NCBI GenBank assembly: GCA_918807975.1
Contig: OU964918.1
Location: forward strand, 50,576,477-50,640,476
Length of the DNA stretch: 64,000 nt
From: Aplidium turbinatum
Taxonomy: Eukaryota; Chordata; Ascidiacea; Aplousobranchia; Polyclinidae
Reading direction: 5' to 3'
Below the pieces are notes generated by a model, which saw nothing but the letters and a program-made list of their open reading frames with translations, searched no databases and was not told where the DNA came from. This document shows positions 34,002-45,173 of the stretch, one piece after another; the stretch's first letter is position 1, and each line of letters starts with the position of its first letter. A program made the position numbers and the translations under genes.

Positions 34002-35274
34002 CAGTGGCGTAACTACCCATTGGATCTTGTGGATAAATCCAGGAGCGGCACGTTGCTAGAGGGCGGCAAAATGTGATAACCTTTTAAACGAACAAAGACA
34101 TTCACATTAATTTATTCTCAGAGAAACTCAGACTTTAAAAGACCTAAGTTAACACTGATCTAAGTGAAGCTAAAAAATTACACAAGTTAGCCTATGTTTC
34201 TAGAGTAGACTAATTTGCAACTTTTTTTTGATTGTGACTCACTCTGTGGTATTTGTGACGGTACTGGTTTAATGATACTCATGCTGTTGAAGTCATAATG
34301 GAATGTCGGTTGTAACCGGTAAGCTATAGCATTGTTCAATCAATTTAGCTTTGTTAGTTAAGTTTAGATTAGTTTTAAGTTTATTTCACTTTCGCGAGGG
34401 GACAGGAAGGGACCGTGAGGTCATCGAGTCAACGGCCACCTTCACCATCTGTCTGTGGTAGATAGACGGGATTCGTTCATCTTCATGTGTGAAGATGGAT
34501 TAGGGTTAGGTTTGTGGAAGGTTTAAAGTTTCAGGTCTGAAATAGTAAATAAATCACTCAGCTTAACTCAGCAAATTTGCAATTAAGGTTATCGTTTTTT
34601 AACTATGGTGCTGCAGATTCCAGAACAAGATTTAACTTGCAAATTTTTTAAGTTAATTTTGCCTATGAAAAGAGTGAAAGAAAGTGGAGCTTTTTTTAGA
34701 AAGAAAGGGAAAGCTAGAGAAGAGGAACTAAAATAGAATAAAGAGGACATTTTGAAGTTCGTAACAATTGCCTCTGATAAAGAAACAGAAGAAGTTAACA
34801 GCCACAGTAAATCACTACCTCAAGTTGAGACGAAAGAAGAAATGTACCTCGAGTAAAACAATAACAAAATGATCATGGAAAGAAGTCAGCTTATGAATAA
34901 AACACTTTTAGATAAAGATAAAACAGATGATATCTATTTATCTCATAACGATGTGGCTACTTGGCCAGAAATATTTACTAATAACATGAGAGTTGAGATG
35001 ATCAAATTAGGGCCCAAAAGGTTTCAAAATAAAGAAGGGGCATTCAAGCCAGCGGTTTGTGTACTGTAATTAAAGAAGGAGACAAAGAGAAAAGATCCTT
35101 CCGCTGCCTGAGTAAGGAGTGGTTTTATTTTGAACTTTCAATAAAATTAAACAAACACTGCTTTAATTCTTCTGTTGTGTGGAACTTTAATCAGCTTTTA
35201 CGACGGTGTTAAGGGGGGGGGGGGGCATTTCGAGCAAAAGTCCAAGGGCGGCATATTGCGTTGCTACGCCACTG
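34002..35274 (+). mobile_element. internally deleted hAT (TTF-zinc-finger type)
   Basis: Ends CAGTGGCGTAACTACCC and CGTTGCTACGCCACTG with the exact 8-bp duplication TGTGCATG (33994-34001 and 35275-35282). A plus-strand remnant at 34869-35069 reads DIYLSHNDVATWPEIFTNNM, then IKLGPKRFQNKEGAFKPAV, which matches the start of TTF-type hAT transposases ('D...WP', 'GP'). Most of the transposase is missing. A G run lies near 35212-35225. Confidence 0.88.
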
Positions 35275-35282
35275 TGTGCATG

Positions 35283-36275
35283 TCATGTATGTTACGGACG
35301 AAAGTGATGTCTACGAGCAAGCATATCGCGTTTATGCCACATAGCCATAAAATATGACATTGTTGAGTCTGAGCAGCTTTTGGTTTTAAAATAGCGGCAG
35401 CGTTGTTAGCTTTGCCAACCGTTGTCGTTTGATATTTTTGTTGTACTGTACCGTATGTGAACAAATCTTATGCTAACCGTTATACTGTACTACTAACACC
35501 ATCACCATAGTATGTTCTGGTGTAGAAGCTATGTATCAAGAACGGTAGTGTAACATCAGTGGAATGTCGCAGAAATATATAGCTTATTGTTAAACTGTTA
35601 TCGAGCCAACCTAGACCGAATCAATTTATTATAAGGATTGCTTTTAACTAATTTCGTGCTCTTGAGCGGTGTGAAACCGTTACCTTATTGAGTTTTAAGC
35701 GTCGCAGCAGGGCTCTCATTATTCGCTATCCAGCCGACTCGGATGACTGTGTTGATACTTATACTGTATAACCTAGTATGTCATATGATGTAGCATGACA
35801 ATTTATCGTCACCGCGTTCTGTGATCTTCACCAGAGAATTTATTTCGGAGTTTTTTTTAAAATTCAGTTAAATATTAAAGGAGCTTGCTACGATTTTCCA
35901 AAATCTACCAAAATAGTTCATGATGCAAACATTATGGCATAAAAGCTGAATTTTAAAAACAGATTTATCTATCAGATCATTGTACCTAACATTCCTCAAA
36001 TTGAAAAGAAATTGTAGACTGCTACTTTGAATTATGATTATTGCTTTCGTCTCTAAAAGTGCTTACTTTAAAAAAAAACACAGTACAAATATTATTGCAT
36101 CTTGTTGTATTGGTATAAATTCTCAAGTTAGAAAAGGTCCGAAAGTAAAGCAAAAAACAATCATTAATTGCAGTAAATATTAAAAGAGTTGGTAAAGTTG
36201 ATGAGCATCCAAACTGCCAAAGTACTGGTACGCAAATACTTCTGTGTGTTCTCCAACGTCATCATTATCACGAAT
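35283..36275. other. 3' flank of lectin gene B, unassigned
   Basis: No gene recognised. No minus-strand AATAAA was found within about 200 bp after the stop of gene B, in contrast to gene A. Confidence 0.4.
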
Positions 36276-39200
36276 TTACAATGCAAGGACGCATTTGTAC
36301 GTCATCTTGATGTAGCTTTGCATGTCCATGCAGTGATAACCGAACATGGAGTGAGAAGCTTTCAAGACACACCGTTCGTAGCCGTGGCACTGTCTTCTCA
36401 AAACAACGAGTGAGTTTGGACTTGTGCAAGTGATTGGAGATGGCAAGATGGGCTTGTTTTGGCATCTGAATTGAGTTGAAAAATACAATGAATAAACTAA
36501 GTTTGTATTTGAAACAATTTTTTTGTGTGAAAACAACTAGAATTTATAATAAATCGAATTTCGCTTGTATCATCATCATCGTTGTTTATTTCACAAGTGT
36601 AGATACAAGTGACCTGGTTTAGCTTGATGCTACAAGTTTGCTGTGATATGGCGGTTAAACAGCTTGTGACTGCATTGGTGAAATAAACTAGAATTTAGTT
36701 CAACCGAAATAAAACAGCATACGCTTTGATTGATCGATTGAATTTTTATCCTTGGACTGGGAAAGCTTTTTTGAGAGCTCGATTCTGTCAGTTTTGCGTA
36801 CTTGTAGAGGCTTTGAACCACTGACGCAGGCGCGGTCATCAAGATTGGCAGAGTAAAGTTTGCGATTGTTGAAGTATTGTTGGCGGGGACTTATTTCATG
36901 CATTAGATGCCACTGAATGGAGAGCAGTCCTTAGAATACGTTGCTCAAGCACACACCCCGAGAGTCGAACCAGCGCCGCTTGATCTTGAAGCTTTTGCGT
37001 TCACGAAGTCACGCGCTAACCAACTAAGCTATTGGGCAGACTATTTCTTTATTTGTTATCTTGCTTTAAACACAGCCACAGCTTAGCTTGGTTAACAACA
37101 AACTTCAACCAATCAATTGGTTTAGTTACTTACGTTTCAATGTTAGTTCTTCCGAAATATCCATTGACGACATTAACGACATGGTTCACCGGGCAACTTA
37201 AGGTAAAAGTATCGTTTTCGCAGACAACGAGTTCATATGGTGACTCAAGTTGTTGGATGTTGCTGAAGATTGGAAGGCCCATCTCTTGCCTAACCACATG
37301 ACGTCTACGAAGTTCTTCAGTCATCGGATTTTTCCAACTTTCTTTTTGGTCGACGTCTCTTACCACAACCTGTTCGATTTGTCCATGTGGTCTCGGGGTT
37401 TGTTCTTTGATCCATTGATTCAGGAATTGTTTCTTCTCATTAAGTTGCTTTCGTCCGAATGGTCTTGGTCTTTGAAATGGTCTTGTTTCCTTGAATTGCT
37501 TCTGTAGCCGATTTTCCATCAATTCCTCAACCAATCTGTTCGACGCTTGATCTTCACTTTCGTATTTCTTAGCGACATTTCCCCATTGCCTTTCTCCAAC
37601 CATTTTTGAAAGCAACGTTTCCAGTTTTTGTTTCTCCAACAACTGTTGCACATTGAGACCTATAGGCACATAAAATACAGTTTAAAATGAAAAAGATCGC
37701 ACAGTTTAGAAAACTAATTATGAAAACATTAAATTGTTTTGTTAAATAACAATAATTAAGCCATGAAAATGCATAAAGTTACTTTAATGAGAATATTGTG
37801 TTATTGCAGCTCGATATAACAAATTTACCGTATTCATTGGGTGTCTCATATTGTTCAAGAATGGTGGAGAAAGGAAGGCCCATCTCTTGCTTGACCAAAT
37901 GCTGTTTAAGAACTTTTTTGATTATCGGATTCTTCCAAAGTTCTTTTTGGTTTACGCCCTCATCCATGAGCTGTTCGATTTGTCCATGTGGTGTCGGAAT
38001 TTGTTCTTTGATCCATTGATTCAGGAATTGTTTCTTCACGTCAACTTGCTCTCGTCCAAATGGTCTTGGTCGTTGAAATGGTCTTGTTTCCTTGATTTGG
38101 TTCTGTAGCCGTTTTTCCATCAGTTCCTCAACCAATCTGTTCGACGTTTGATCTTCACTTTTGTATTTCTTTGCAACATTCCCCCATTGCCTTTCTCTAA
38201 CCATTTTTGAAAGCAACGTCTCCAGTTTTTGCTTCTCCGACAACTGTTGCACATTGAGATCTAGAAATATTGAAAAAATTCAAAAATATAAAGATTGCAC
38301 AGTTAAATTTTTTTTTGTAAGAACATAATTTTTTATGCTAAATAAAAATAATTAAGCCATGCCATCGTTTGTGGTTAATCCGTCTTGCTATAAATTTTGG
38401 CTATCCATCAACTGATGGGACTATTACTGAAATATTGAACGTTGAATAAGTTATGTATGAATATTCTAGGGCTAAATGTTAATGCAGCTCGATATAACAA
38501 ATTACCGTGTTTATTATATGTCTCATACTGTTCGAGGATGTTGGAGATAGGAAAGCCCATGTCTTGCTTGACCAAATGCTGTCTTCGAACTTCATCAGTC
38601 ATTGGATTCTTCCAAAATTCTTGTTGTTGTACGTCTCCATAAACCATAAACTGTCCGATTTGTCCATGCTGTCTTGAGATTTGTTGCTTGATCAATTGGT
38701 TTAGAAGTTGTTCTTTCTTCGTGGCAATTTGCTCTCCTCCAAATGGTCTCATTTCTTCAAGCCGCTTTGGTAGTCTGTTTCTCAACAATTCTTTAACCAA
38801 TCTTTGGAACAAAACTTGATCTTCAGTTAGGTCACTGGTAACAACGTTTCCAAGTTTTTCTCTTAAAATTATTGGAAGGAGAGTTTCAACGTTTGTGTTC
38901 CTCAGCAATTGCTGCACATCGAGACCTACAAAAAGAAACAATTTACAAAATTAATTCTACTGTAAATATCAAAATCGTCGTCGGCTCCAGCTCGTGTCCG
39001 AGCATTGGTTTCGTCTTCAAATTGAATTTGGTTTTGGATGGTGATGTCGTATGTGGCTTTGGAGGCCCAGTCTATGATGGAAAAGACGTGGGCAAAAGTC
39101 ACATTGTATGGAGGGTGTGGGACGTGGTAGTTTTAGCTTTTCTTTTCTACTGTTTCGTTTTTCTTGGGTAGTATAAAAATACTGAAAAAATTTAATTAAA

Positions 39201-42200
39201 AATGCAGTTATTATTTTATTGTTCAGTAAAATAGTATCAAAATACTGAACAAATAAATAATAACTGCATTTTTAATTAAAGTAAGTTCAATGCATTACTA
39301 AAATAAAAAAGTTAATATTTTATATTGATTAATGATAATAACAATTAAGCTGTGTCATTAGTTTGTGCTCGATATTTGCTTTTAGCCTATTTATTGTTAT
39401 AAATAGATGCAAGACAAAGTCGGTTGAACTACAATTGAATTAGCATAGGAATAAATAACAATCAAAATTGTTGTCAAGCGCCATTGTAACTAAAAATTAG
39501 AAATAAAACAAACACAAAAACTTCAAAGGGGATGGTATGCTATGATTGTTGCTTTCAATACTTTTGACGATAAAAGTCTTGCATTTTATCTTCCATAAAA
39601 AGCGTAAGTGATAAAAATATACCAAAGCCTCAATATTTATGTTATTTATAATCATATTTTCACAAAAAAATGGTTATTAGTGCACTTCTTCCAGTGCCTT
39701 TCTGGTTTTAATTTTGCGGTAAAAAGTCTGGTTCTACTGCATGTTAACAGCGTAAACACAGAAGCTAAGCTCCCAAAGCATTTTGACTCTCCGTTGCAAG
39801 CATATCAAGGTGAACGTTTCAACAAAACTCTGCTTTACACTATTTTATTGTTCTGCTTACATTGGTAACTCATCTTGATGTACTTTGGAGTTCCAACGCA
39901 AAAATCACCGTAAACAGAAGTCAAAGGTTGAAGCAAGCAGGCGTTCTTATAATTGCAAGACTGCTTCAACTTCAACAAAGAGAGTGGGGCTGCACATTTG
40001 GTGGTTTTGATGGGGAGGTCAAAACGAGAGCATCTAGGAATGAAGCAATAGAAACGTTATAAGAGGGTTTTTCTTTTGCAACAAGCTAATGAAATATCGT
40101 TACATGACTATCTCTTAGAAATTATAATGGCCTACAAGTTCAGACTAACGTTAAATAGACTTTTCAATGCAAAACATAAACTTTTGTTCAAATGCTTTTT
40201 TCAATACAGACTAATTTAATTTTCTTTATACATTGATGTGAAAATATTCAGAATCAATAAGCTTACGTTTGAGAATCATCTCGCCCATAGAATCCATACT
40301 GAACTGAGATGACATGGCCTTCTGGACATCTCGCCCAGGTGTTGATCGAATTCTCACAAGCAACAATTTCCTTAACATGAGTTTTCTGCATCAAAGGTGT
40401 CATGCCGAATGGGGTTTCAGTTGGGAAGACAAACTTCTGGCCGGTGATCTCAGACTTCGGCAACTCTTTCAGAATTTGAAAGAGAACTGCATCGATTTTC
40501 GGGGAAAGCTTTGGAGAAAGAGTTTTCATGTGTTCCTTAAAGTAGGTAGAAACTGCAAATACAAAAAATGTTTGTATTTTTTGTTGAAGCGTCTGGACCC
40601 GAAGGTTAACGCTTTTACACACAGCAACCTTAAGTTTTCAGAAGTCAATAAAATTCTTGAAACAAAGCTTTCCAATTCTAACATTCTTTCAGAATTATCC
40701 AGGCAAACAATGCATTTTTTACCGTCAAGCTCAGATGTTGTTTTTGAACATTTTATTTCTAACGAAAATATCACTTCCCATAACATTGTAAGAGTCTCGG
40801 GAAAGCTGTGAGTAAAAACGAACTTGAAGATGGCGTCTAGACTGAAAGGATTTCTTTAGATGCAGTATCAGCATGTGCAGTAGATTAGGCCACTTTACTA
40901 CCTTATCAATATTTCTCAACATCGATATTTTATAATTTGTAACAGATAACTTACTGCGTGGAATACAATAATAAGTCATTCTGATGTACATGGAAGGTCC
41001 AAAGCAGTGATATCCGAAAAGCGAACCGGTTGATTGAAGCAGGCAAGTATTCTTGTTGTTGCAAGATTGCTTCAGCTTCTGCAGTGCAAGAGGAGAAGAG
41101 CACCTCTTGGTTGGAAGTGGCATTAGCCCTCCATTGCGAATGCAACTTGAAATGAAAAACAACTCTTAACATTTTTGTTTTTTGTAAAAGCAACTAATTT
41201 TGTCCTGTTGGTAGATAAAAAAGGCAACTCTATGCAATCGAATTACTGCACACGTCTACTCACTACTTTTTATGTCAGGACTGCCTTACTGAACGTGTCT
41301 ACATTTTTCCTTTTCAAATTGTTTCAGTAAAAACATTATCTCAAAGCCAATACAAAAGTACATAAAGGACGCACTCTTTCAAACTGCTTCAAAAAATATT
41401 TTTATAGTTTTTAGTTCAACCACTGCAAAAATTATAATTCCGAAAATTGTGACTAAGCTATCAGACAAAATTGGATGGTATGGAAGTAGGTCAATTCCAA
41501 AATAGGCTAATTTTCATTACTTTACAGTCTTCTACGCATAAAAATATTACATTTTACCTTATAGTTTATACTTAGTACTTACGTTGCGCTGTCATCTCTA
41601 CCAAAGAACCCATTTCGCACGTAGATCGTCTCACCAACCGGACAGCTCGCCTGAACATACTGAGAGTTGTCACAGGCCACAATGCGTTTGATGTTGTCTT
41701 CGCTTTTCCATGTCGTCAGAAGTTGAATCACATCTGAATATTTAACCTCGTCGTCGACAAATCGTTCGTCAGTAGTTTTGATGGGCATCTGCTCATGGGG
41801 TGTGATGGTAGGTACCATTTTGGGATCCGTCGTCATTTGATCATGAAAGGAGTTTTTGTTGCCTGAAACAAAGCATCAAGTTGTTGTTTTATTAACCATG
41901 AGGATAAAATTTATTGCTCTACGCCACATGGTTTATATCGGCCTGGATATCCAAACAAACTATAAAATTTAAATTAAAAAAAACTGCTTTTTAAGAACGA
42001 GCGTGTTTGTATGGGAGTTTAATGACAACAAGCTACTTAGCCTTTACCCCCACCCAACCTACTAACTATAATGAGCAATACGAGTTCCAAACTAATATGA
42101 TTTATTGTCTTGTTCATAGCTGCAAACAGTTTTTTCTGCGTTTTATTCAAAGAATCAAAAACGTATTGTAAAAATGCATTTAACTTTGTGGTAAATATTT

Positions 42201-42318
42201 TTTTGTGTCTTTAAACTGTTTTAAACTTGGGGGTTTCTACAGACTACAATGTTTACCTACCTGCCAAAGCAGATATGGCGACAAGACCTAAAACGAAACT
42301 CCAGCAAATCAACTTCAT
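36276..42318 (-). CDS. multidomain SUEL-type rhamnose-binding lectin, gene B
   Basis: Inverted partner of gene A. Coding exons, in order: 42261-42318, 41583-41862, 40955-41145, 40267-40552, 39861-40033, 38506-38925, 37829-38260, 37134-37659, 36276-36465; total 2556 nt, 851 codons, all joins in frame with GT-AG introns. Signal peptide MKLICWSFVLGLVAISALA. Domain 1 (ACDNS, FFGRDD, then YHCFGPSMYIRM) differs strongly from gene A in its second half. Domain 2 (ACENS, FYGRDD, GDFCVGTPKYIKM) and domain 3 (VCENDT, YFGRTN, YHCMDMQSYIKM) are close to gene A. Three charged modules (exons 6, 7 and the first part of 8) replace the two in gene A. A SINE lies in the last intron, and a hairpin in intron 5. 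Likely a secreted sugar-binding protein of the same role. Exons are predicted from splice signals and frame. Confidence 0.9.
36727..37041 (-). repeat. tRNA-SINE, long subtype, in the last intron of gene B
   Basis: Minus-strand tRNA-like head (gcccaatagcttagttgg), extra arm with gaacgcaaaagctt, B box ggttcgactctcgggg, body, and an (AATC)n tail (tgattgatcgattgaa on the plus strand). No SINE lies at the matching intron in gene A. Confidence 0.9.
37779..37828 (-). pseudogene. decayed SUEL start after exon 7 of gene B
   Basis: Past the donor the frame continues KFVISSCNNTIFSLK and stops, resembling LVVCENDTFTLSC at the start of SUEL domain 3. A similar remnant follows exon 6 of gene A. Confidence 0.4.
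37829..38260 (-). other. extra module-only exon of gene B (phase 1-1)
   Basis: Exon 7 of gene B, 144 codons. It carries the module blocks (DLNVQQL, ETLLSKMV, GNVAKKY, RPFQRPRPFGREQ, WKNP, QEMGLP). Its first part is nearly the same as exon 7 of gene A and exon 8 of gene B, while the end differs. Gene A has no counterpart, so one module exon was gained in B or lost in A. Confidence 0.8.
38506..38925 (-). other. module-only exon 6 of gene B
   Basis: 140 codons, phase 1 at both ends, close to exon 6 of gene A with one extra residue (VYGDVQQQE against VRGVQQQE). Begins LDVQQLLRNTNVETLL. Confidence 0.8.
39191..39280. repeat. hairpin in intron 5 of gene B
   Basis: tttaattaaaaatgcagtta at 39191 is mirrored by taactgcatttttaattaaa ending at 39280, arms of about 38 bp with a very short loop. 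Looks like a small foldback or MITE remnant. Confidence 0.75.
39835..39860 (-). other. alternative short C-terminus of gene B (intron 5 retention)
   Basis: Reading through the donor at 39860 gives KQNNKIV and a stop at 39835-39837, the same tail as in gene A. The short form would be 337 codons. Confidence 0.5.
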
Positions 42319-42608
42319 GTTTATCACTTCACTTGAAAACCTTATCAACACCTGTAGCACAAATAACGTAATGTTAATAGCAACAACAAAAAATTAACTT
42401 TATTGAAAAGCGATGAGTTACGGATGAGCGGTGGTAACTTTTTTAACATCTGTTTGTAGGCTACAATAGTTTCCTTTTATTTAGCCAACATTTATCCATA
42501 ACGGAATTATTATTCTAGTTGCTTTTGCAATACAAAATACCGCTTAATCAGCTCAAAACCCCTTGCTGTGCTAATTTTAGTTTACTGTATAGCCTATGTA
42601 GTTTTAAC
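42319..42608. other. 5' flank of gene B
   Basis: A possible minus-strand 3' splice site (gtgctacag) about 36 bp before the start codon suggests a 5' UTR intron. No TATA box recognised. Confidence 0.35.
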
Positions 42609-42880
42609 AGATTGATCACTCAGTAGTTAAGCGCTCGACTCAAGATCACGCGGCGCTGGTTTGGCACTCGAAGTGTTCGCTTGAACAACGCATTCAGGAC
42701 TGCTCTCCATTCAGCGGCGCCTAATGGTGGTATAATTTCGCGACAACGTCGGAAACTTCACTCTACCAATCTTGGTAACCGGCTCTGCGTCAAAACCCTT
42801 TACAAGTATACAAAACTACCAGGAATAACCTATCAAAGGCTTTTTTCAGTCCGAGCATAAAGATTCAAGACCAAACCAAC
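42609..42880 (+). repeat. tRNA-SINE, short subtype
   Basis: Head cactcagtagttaagcgctc, diverged B box (ggtttggcactcg), shared body and tail aagaccaaaccaac. More diverged than the copies at 24031 and 44661. Confidence 0.85.
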
Positions 42881-44014
42881 TTTTAATCTTAATATCGTAG
42901 ACCAGTCATTTCTGTGTAATGCAATAGCAAACAAATGTCCTTCTTTCGTTATGATCCGCTGTTCAATAAGCTCGAAGCCGTCTGGGCTCGAAGTTCGATA
43001 AGCAGCGGATAAGAAGAACTGCTACCAGTACACACTTTTTTGTTTTGCAACCATTTTAAAATGAATCAGAAAGCGTAGTTGTTACAGATACCGTGCATTG
43101 AGAAAATCATTAGTCTGGAGAAGTAGCCTGCACTAGCATTATAAAAAAAACTATTAGAACTAAAGCCCTGCAGGAGCCAATAGATCGTTGCTTAATGCTG
43201 AATTTGGAGCAATTTTCCCCGCAATATATAGAGGTGTAAATGAGAAGATTAATGGTAAGAGAGTAAATCACCACTGGAAGTTATCATAAATATGTTGTTT
43301 AGCTTAAAACAAGCGCAATATTAATGAACGGTAGCTTTGCTTGTTTGTTAAAACCGTTTTATTGCAATAATTGATTGTCTGATCCTTGTTTCCCTGTATA
43401 ATTTTTTTCCAATTTATTTTTTTATAACAGGACCAAATCAGTTCACAAAATAACCGGAGTCCGAATCAAGGAGATTATTGGCTCTAAAAATAAGATCTTT
43501 TAAAAATTTTTAAAGAACTTTCCCTAAAAAGTAGGAGTTATTTCTTAAAAATATAGATTACTTGTCGATGCACTTCATTAAAATAATCTACGGTGTAGAA
43601 GATAACGCTTGAGTGCCCTAGCACTTAAAATCGTCTCTGGTTTGAGTGCAAAACCCTGGCCCCACTGCCACTCTCAATGCTTCTGGTTAGACCTAATGCA
43701 TAGCCTAGTTAGGATCGGTGCTACACAACATAACATTTGAGTGGGTAAAATCAACTTTTGTGCCCAAAGAATCGGTAAAGTATTCATTTTAACCAACATT
43801 TTGAAAAGTAACCCGTAGCCTATCAGTAAATGAAACGGTCAGATTTTCATCTTATTACATTTATTACACGTTTTGTTCTAATAGCGAAATACTCTTCATA
43901 TTATAGCTTACGATAACGGAATTGAAACGATAATTTTCTGCAGCAATTGACAAAAATGTTTAAAGTTATATCTGGCGTCGGTGTCAAAATTATATCCAAC
44001 GTTAAAATTATATG
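42881..44014. other. unassigned DNA
   Basis: No gene or classified repeat seen. Confidence 0.4.
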
Positions 44015-44022
44015 GCTCCATG

Positions 44023-44577
44023 CAGTGGCGTACGCAGGATTTTCTCAAGGGGGGGGGGGGGGGGGCATTGACGGTAGCGTAGCCAGGAATTTTAAAAGGG
44101 GGGGTTTTGACGACCGGCGGGCGAAGCCCGAGGGTGGTTTCGCCTAAAACGACACCCAGCGGCGAGGGATCTGGAGGGCCTACCCCAGAAAATTTTGAAA
44201 AATTACTTTAAATTTGGTGCATTCTGAGAGCATTTTCAACAAAAATGTGGGTATGAATATTCCTGTAAAATGGTGCTGTCAGGTGGCATAGCAAAAGGAT
44301 AAGATCATGTTTTCTTCGGCATTTTTCGGAAATAAAGCTAAGTCTCTACGTTTTCTTGTTGCTAATTCCTGGCTGAGATGTTTGAATGTTGGGTATTGGC
44401 AAAACTCGCTCTTTTAATGCAGTTTTGTTTAAAATTAGGCAAGTTTTTTTTAGACTGAAAGCATCATTCCCAAGCATAAAGAGACTATACAAGCATCATT
44501 CTCAATATCGTGACGTCACACAACATTTTTGAGGGGGGGGCATGGCCCAATGCCCCCCTCCCCTGCGTACGCTAGTG
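44023..44577. mobile_element. hAT MITE, TIR CAGTGGCGTACGCAGG
   Basis: Ends CAGTGGCGTACGCAGG and CCTGCGTACGCTAGTG with the exact 8-bp duplication GCTCCATG (44015-44022 and 44578-44585). G runs lie inside both ends (44051-44067, 44533-44540). Non-coding. Confidence 0.88.
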
Positions 44578-44660
44578 GCTCCATGCCTTTTCTACAATAA
44601 ATTGTAGTAGCCAAATAAGATTATAGCTCGCCTAACAGAATATTACTTTAAAAGCTCAAA

Positions 44661-44948
44661 TGGTTGGTTGGTTTTGAATCTTTATCCTCGGACTGACAAA
44701 GCCTTGATTGGTTATTCCTGGTAGTTTCGCATACTTGTAGAGGCTCTTGACGCAGGGTCGGTTACCGAGATTGGCAGAGCGAAGTTTTCGATTGTTGAAG
44801 TGTTGTTGCCGGGGAATTACTCCATTCACAAGGTTCCGCTGAATGGAGAGCAGTCCTGAAATGCGTTGCTCAAGCGCACACCCCGAGAGTCGAACTTGCA
44901 CCGCGTGATCTTGAGCTTGGCGCGTAACCACTGAGCTAACCGGGCGGA
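44661..44948 (-). repeat. tRNA-SINE, short subtype, CCAA tail
   Basis: Minus-strand head ccgcccggttagctcagtgg, shared body, and (CCAA)n tail seen as tggttggttggt on the plus strand. Well preserved apart from the B box (agttcgactctcgggg). Confidence 0.92.
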
Positions 44949-45019
44949 CAAAATCTATCAAAACTGATATCGGAAACGATAGATAAAACTTAATTTCTAA
45001 CTCTAATGACAGAATTGGG

Positions 45020-45173
45020 TAACACTGAACCCCTTAGGAATGGAAATCGGCCGTTTTAAAGTTTATATTACTTGTTGGGGCACGAGGACCTCTGCTACAA
45101 TGCCAGTGGGGTACAAACAGTCAGTCATGGGGCTTAGTTTTGGCCGCGGCTAGGTAAAGGTTACCGACCCCTG
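45020..45173. mobile_element. hAT terminus fragment
   Basis: Ends ggttaccgacccctg, with ttttggccgcggctagg just before, a pattern typical of hAT MITE right ends. The left end was not identified. Confidence 0.4.

Noticed and set aside
40314-40811. 165-codon plus-strand open reading
   Set aside because: It overlaps lectin exon 4 of gene B in antisense and has no motif of its own.
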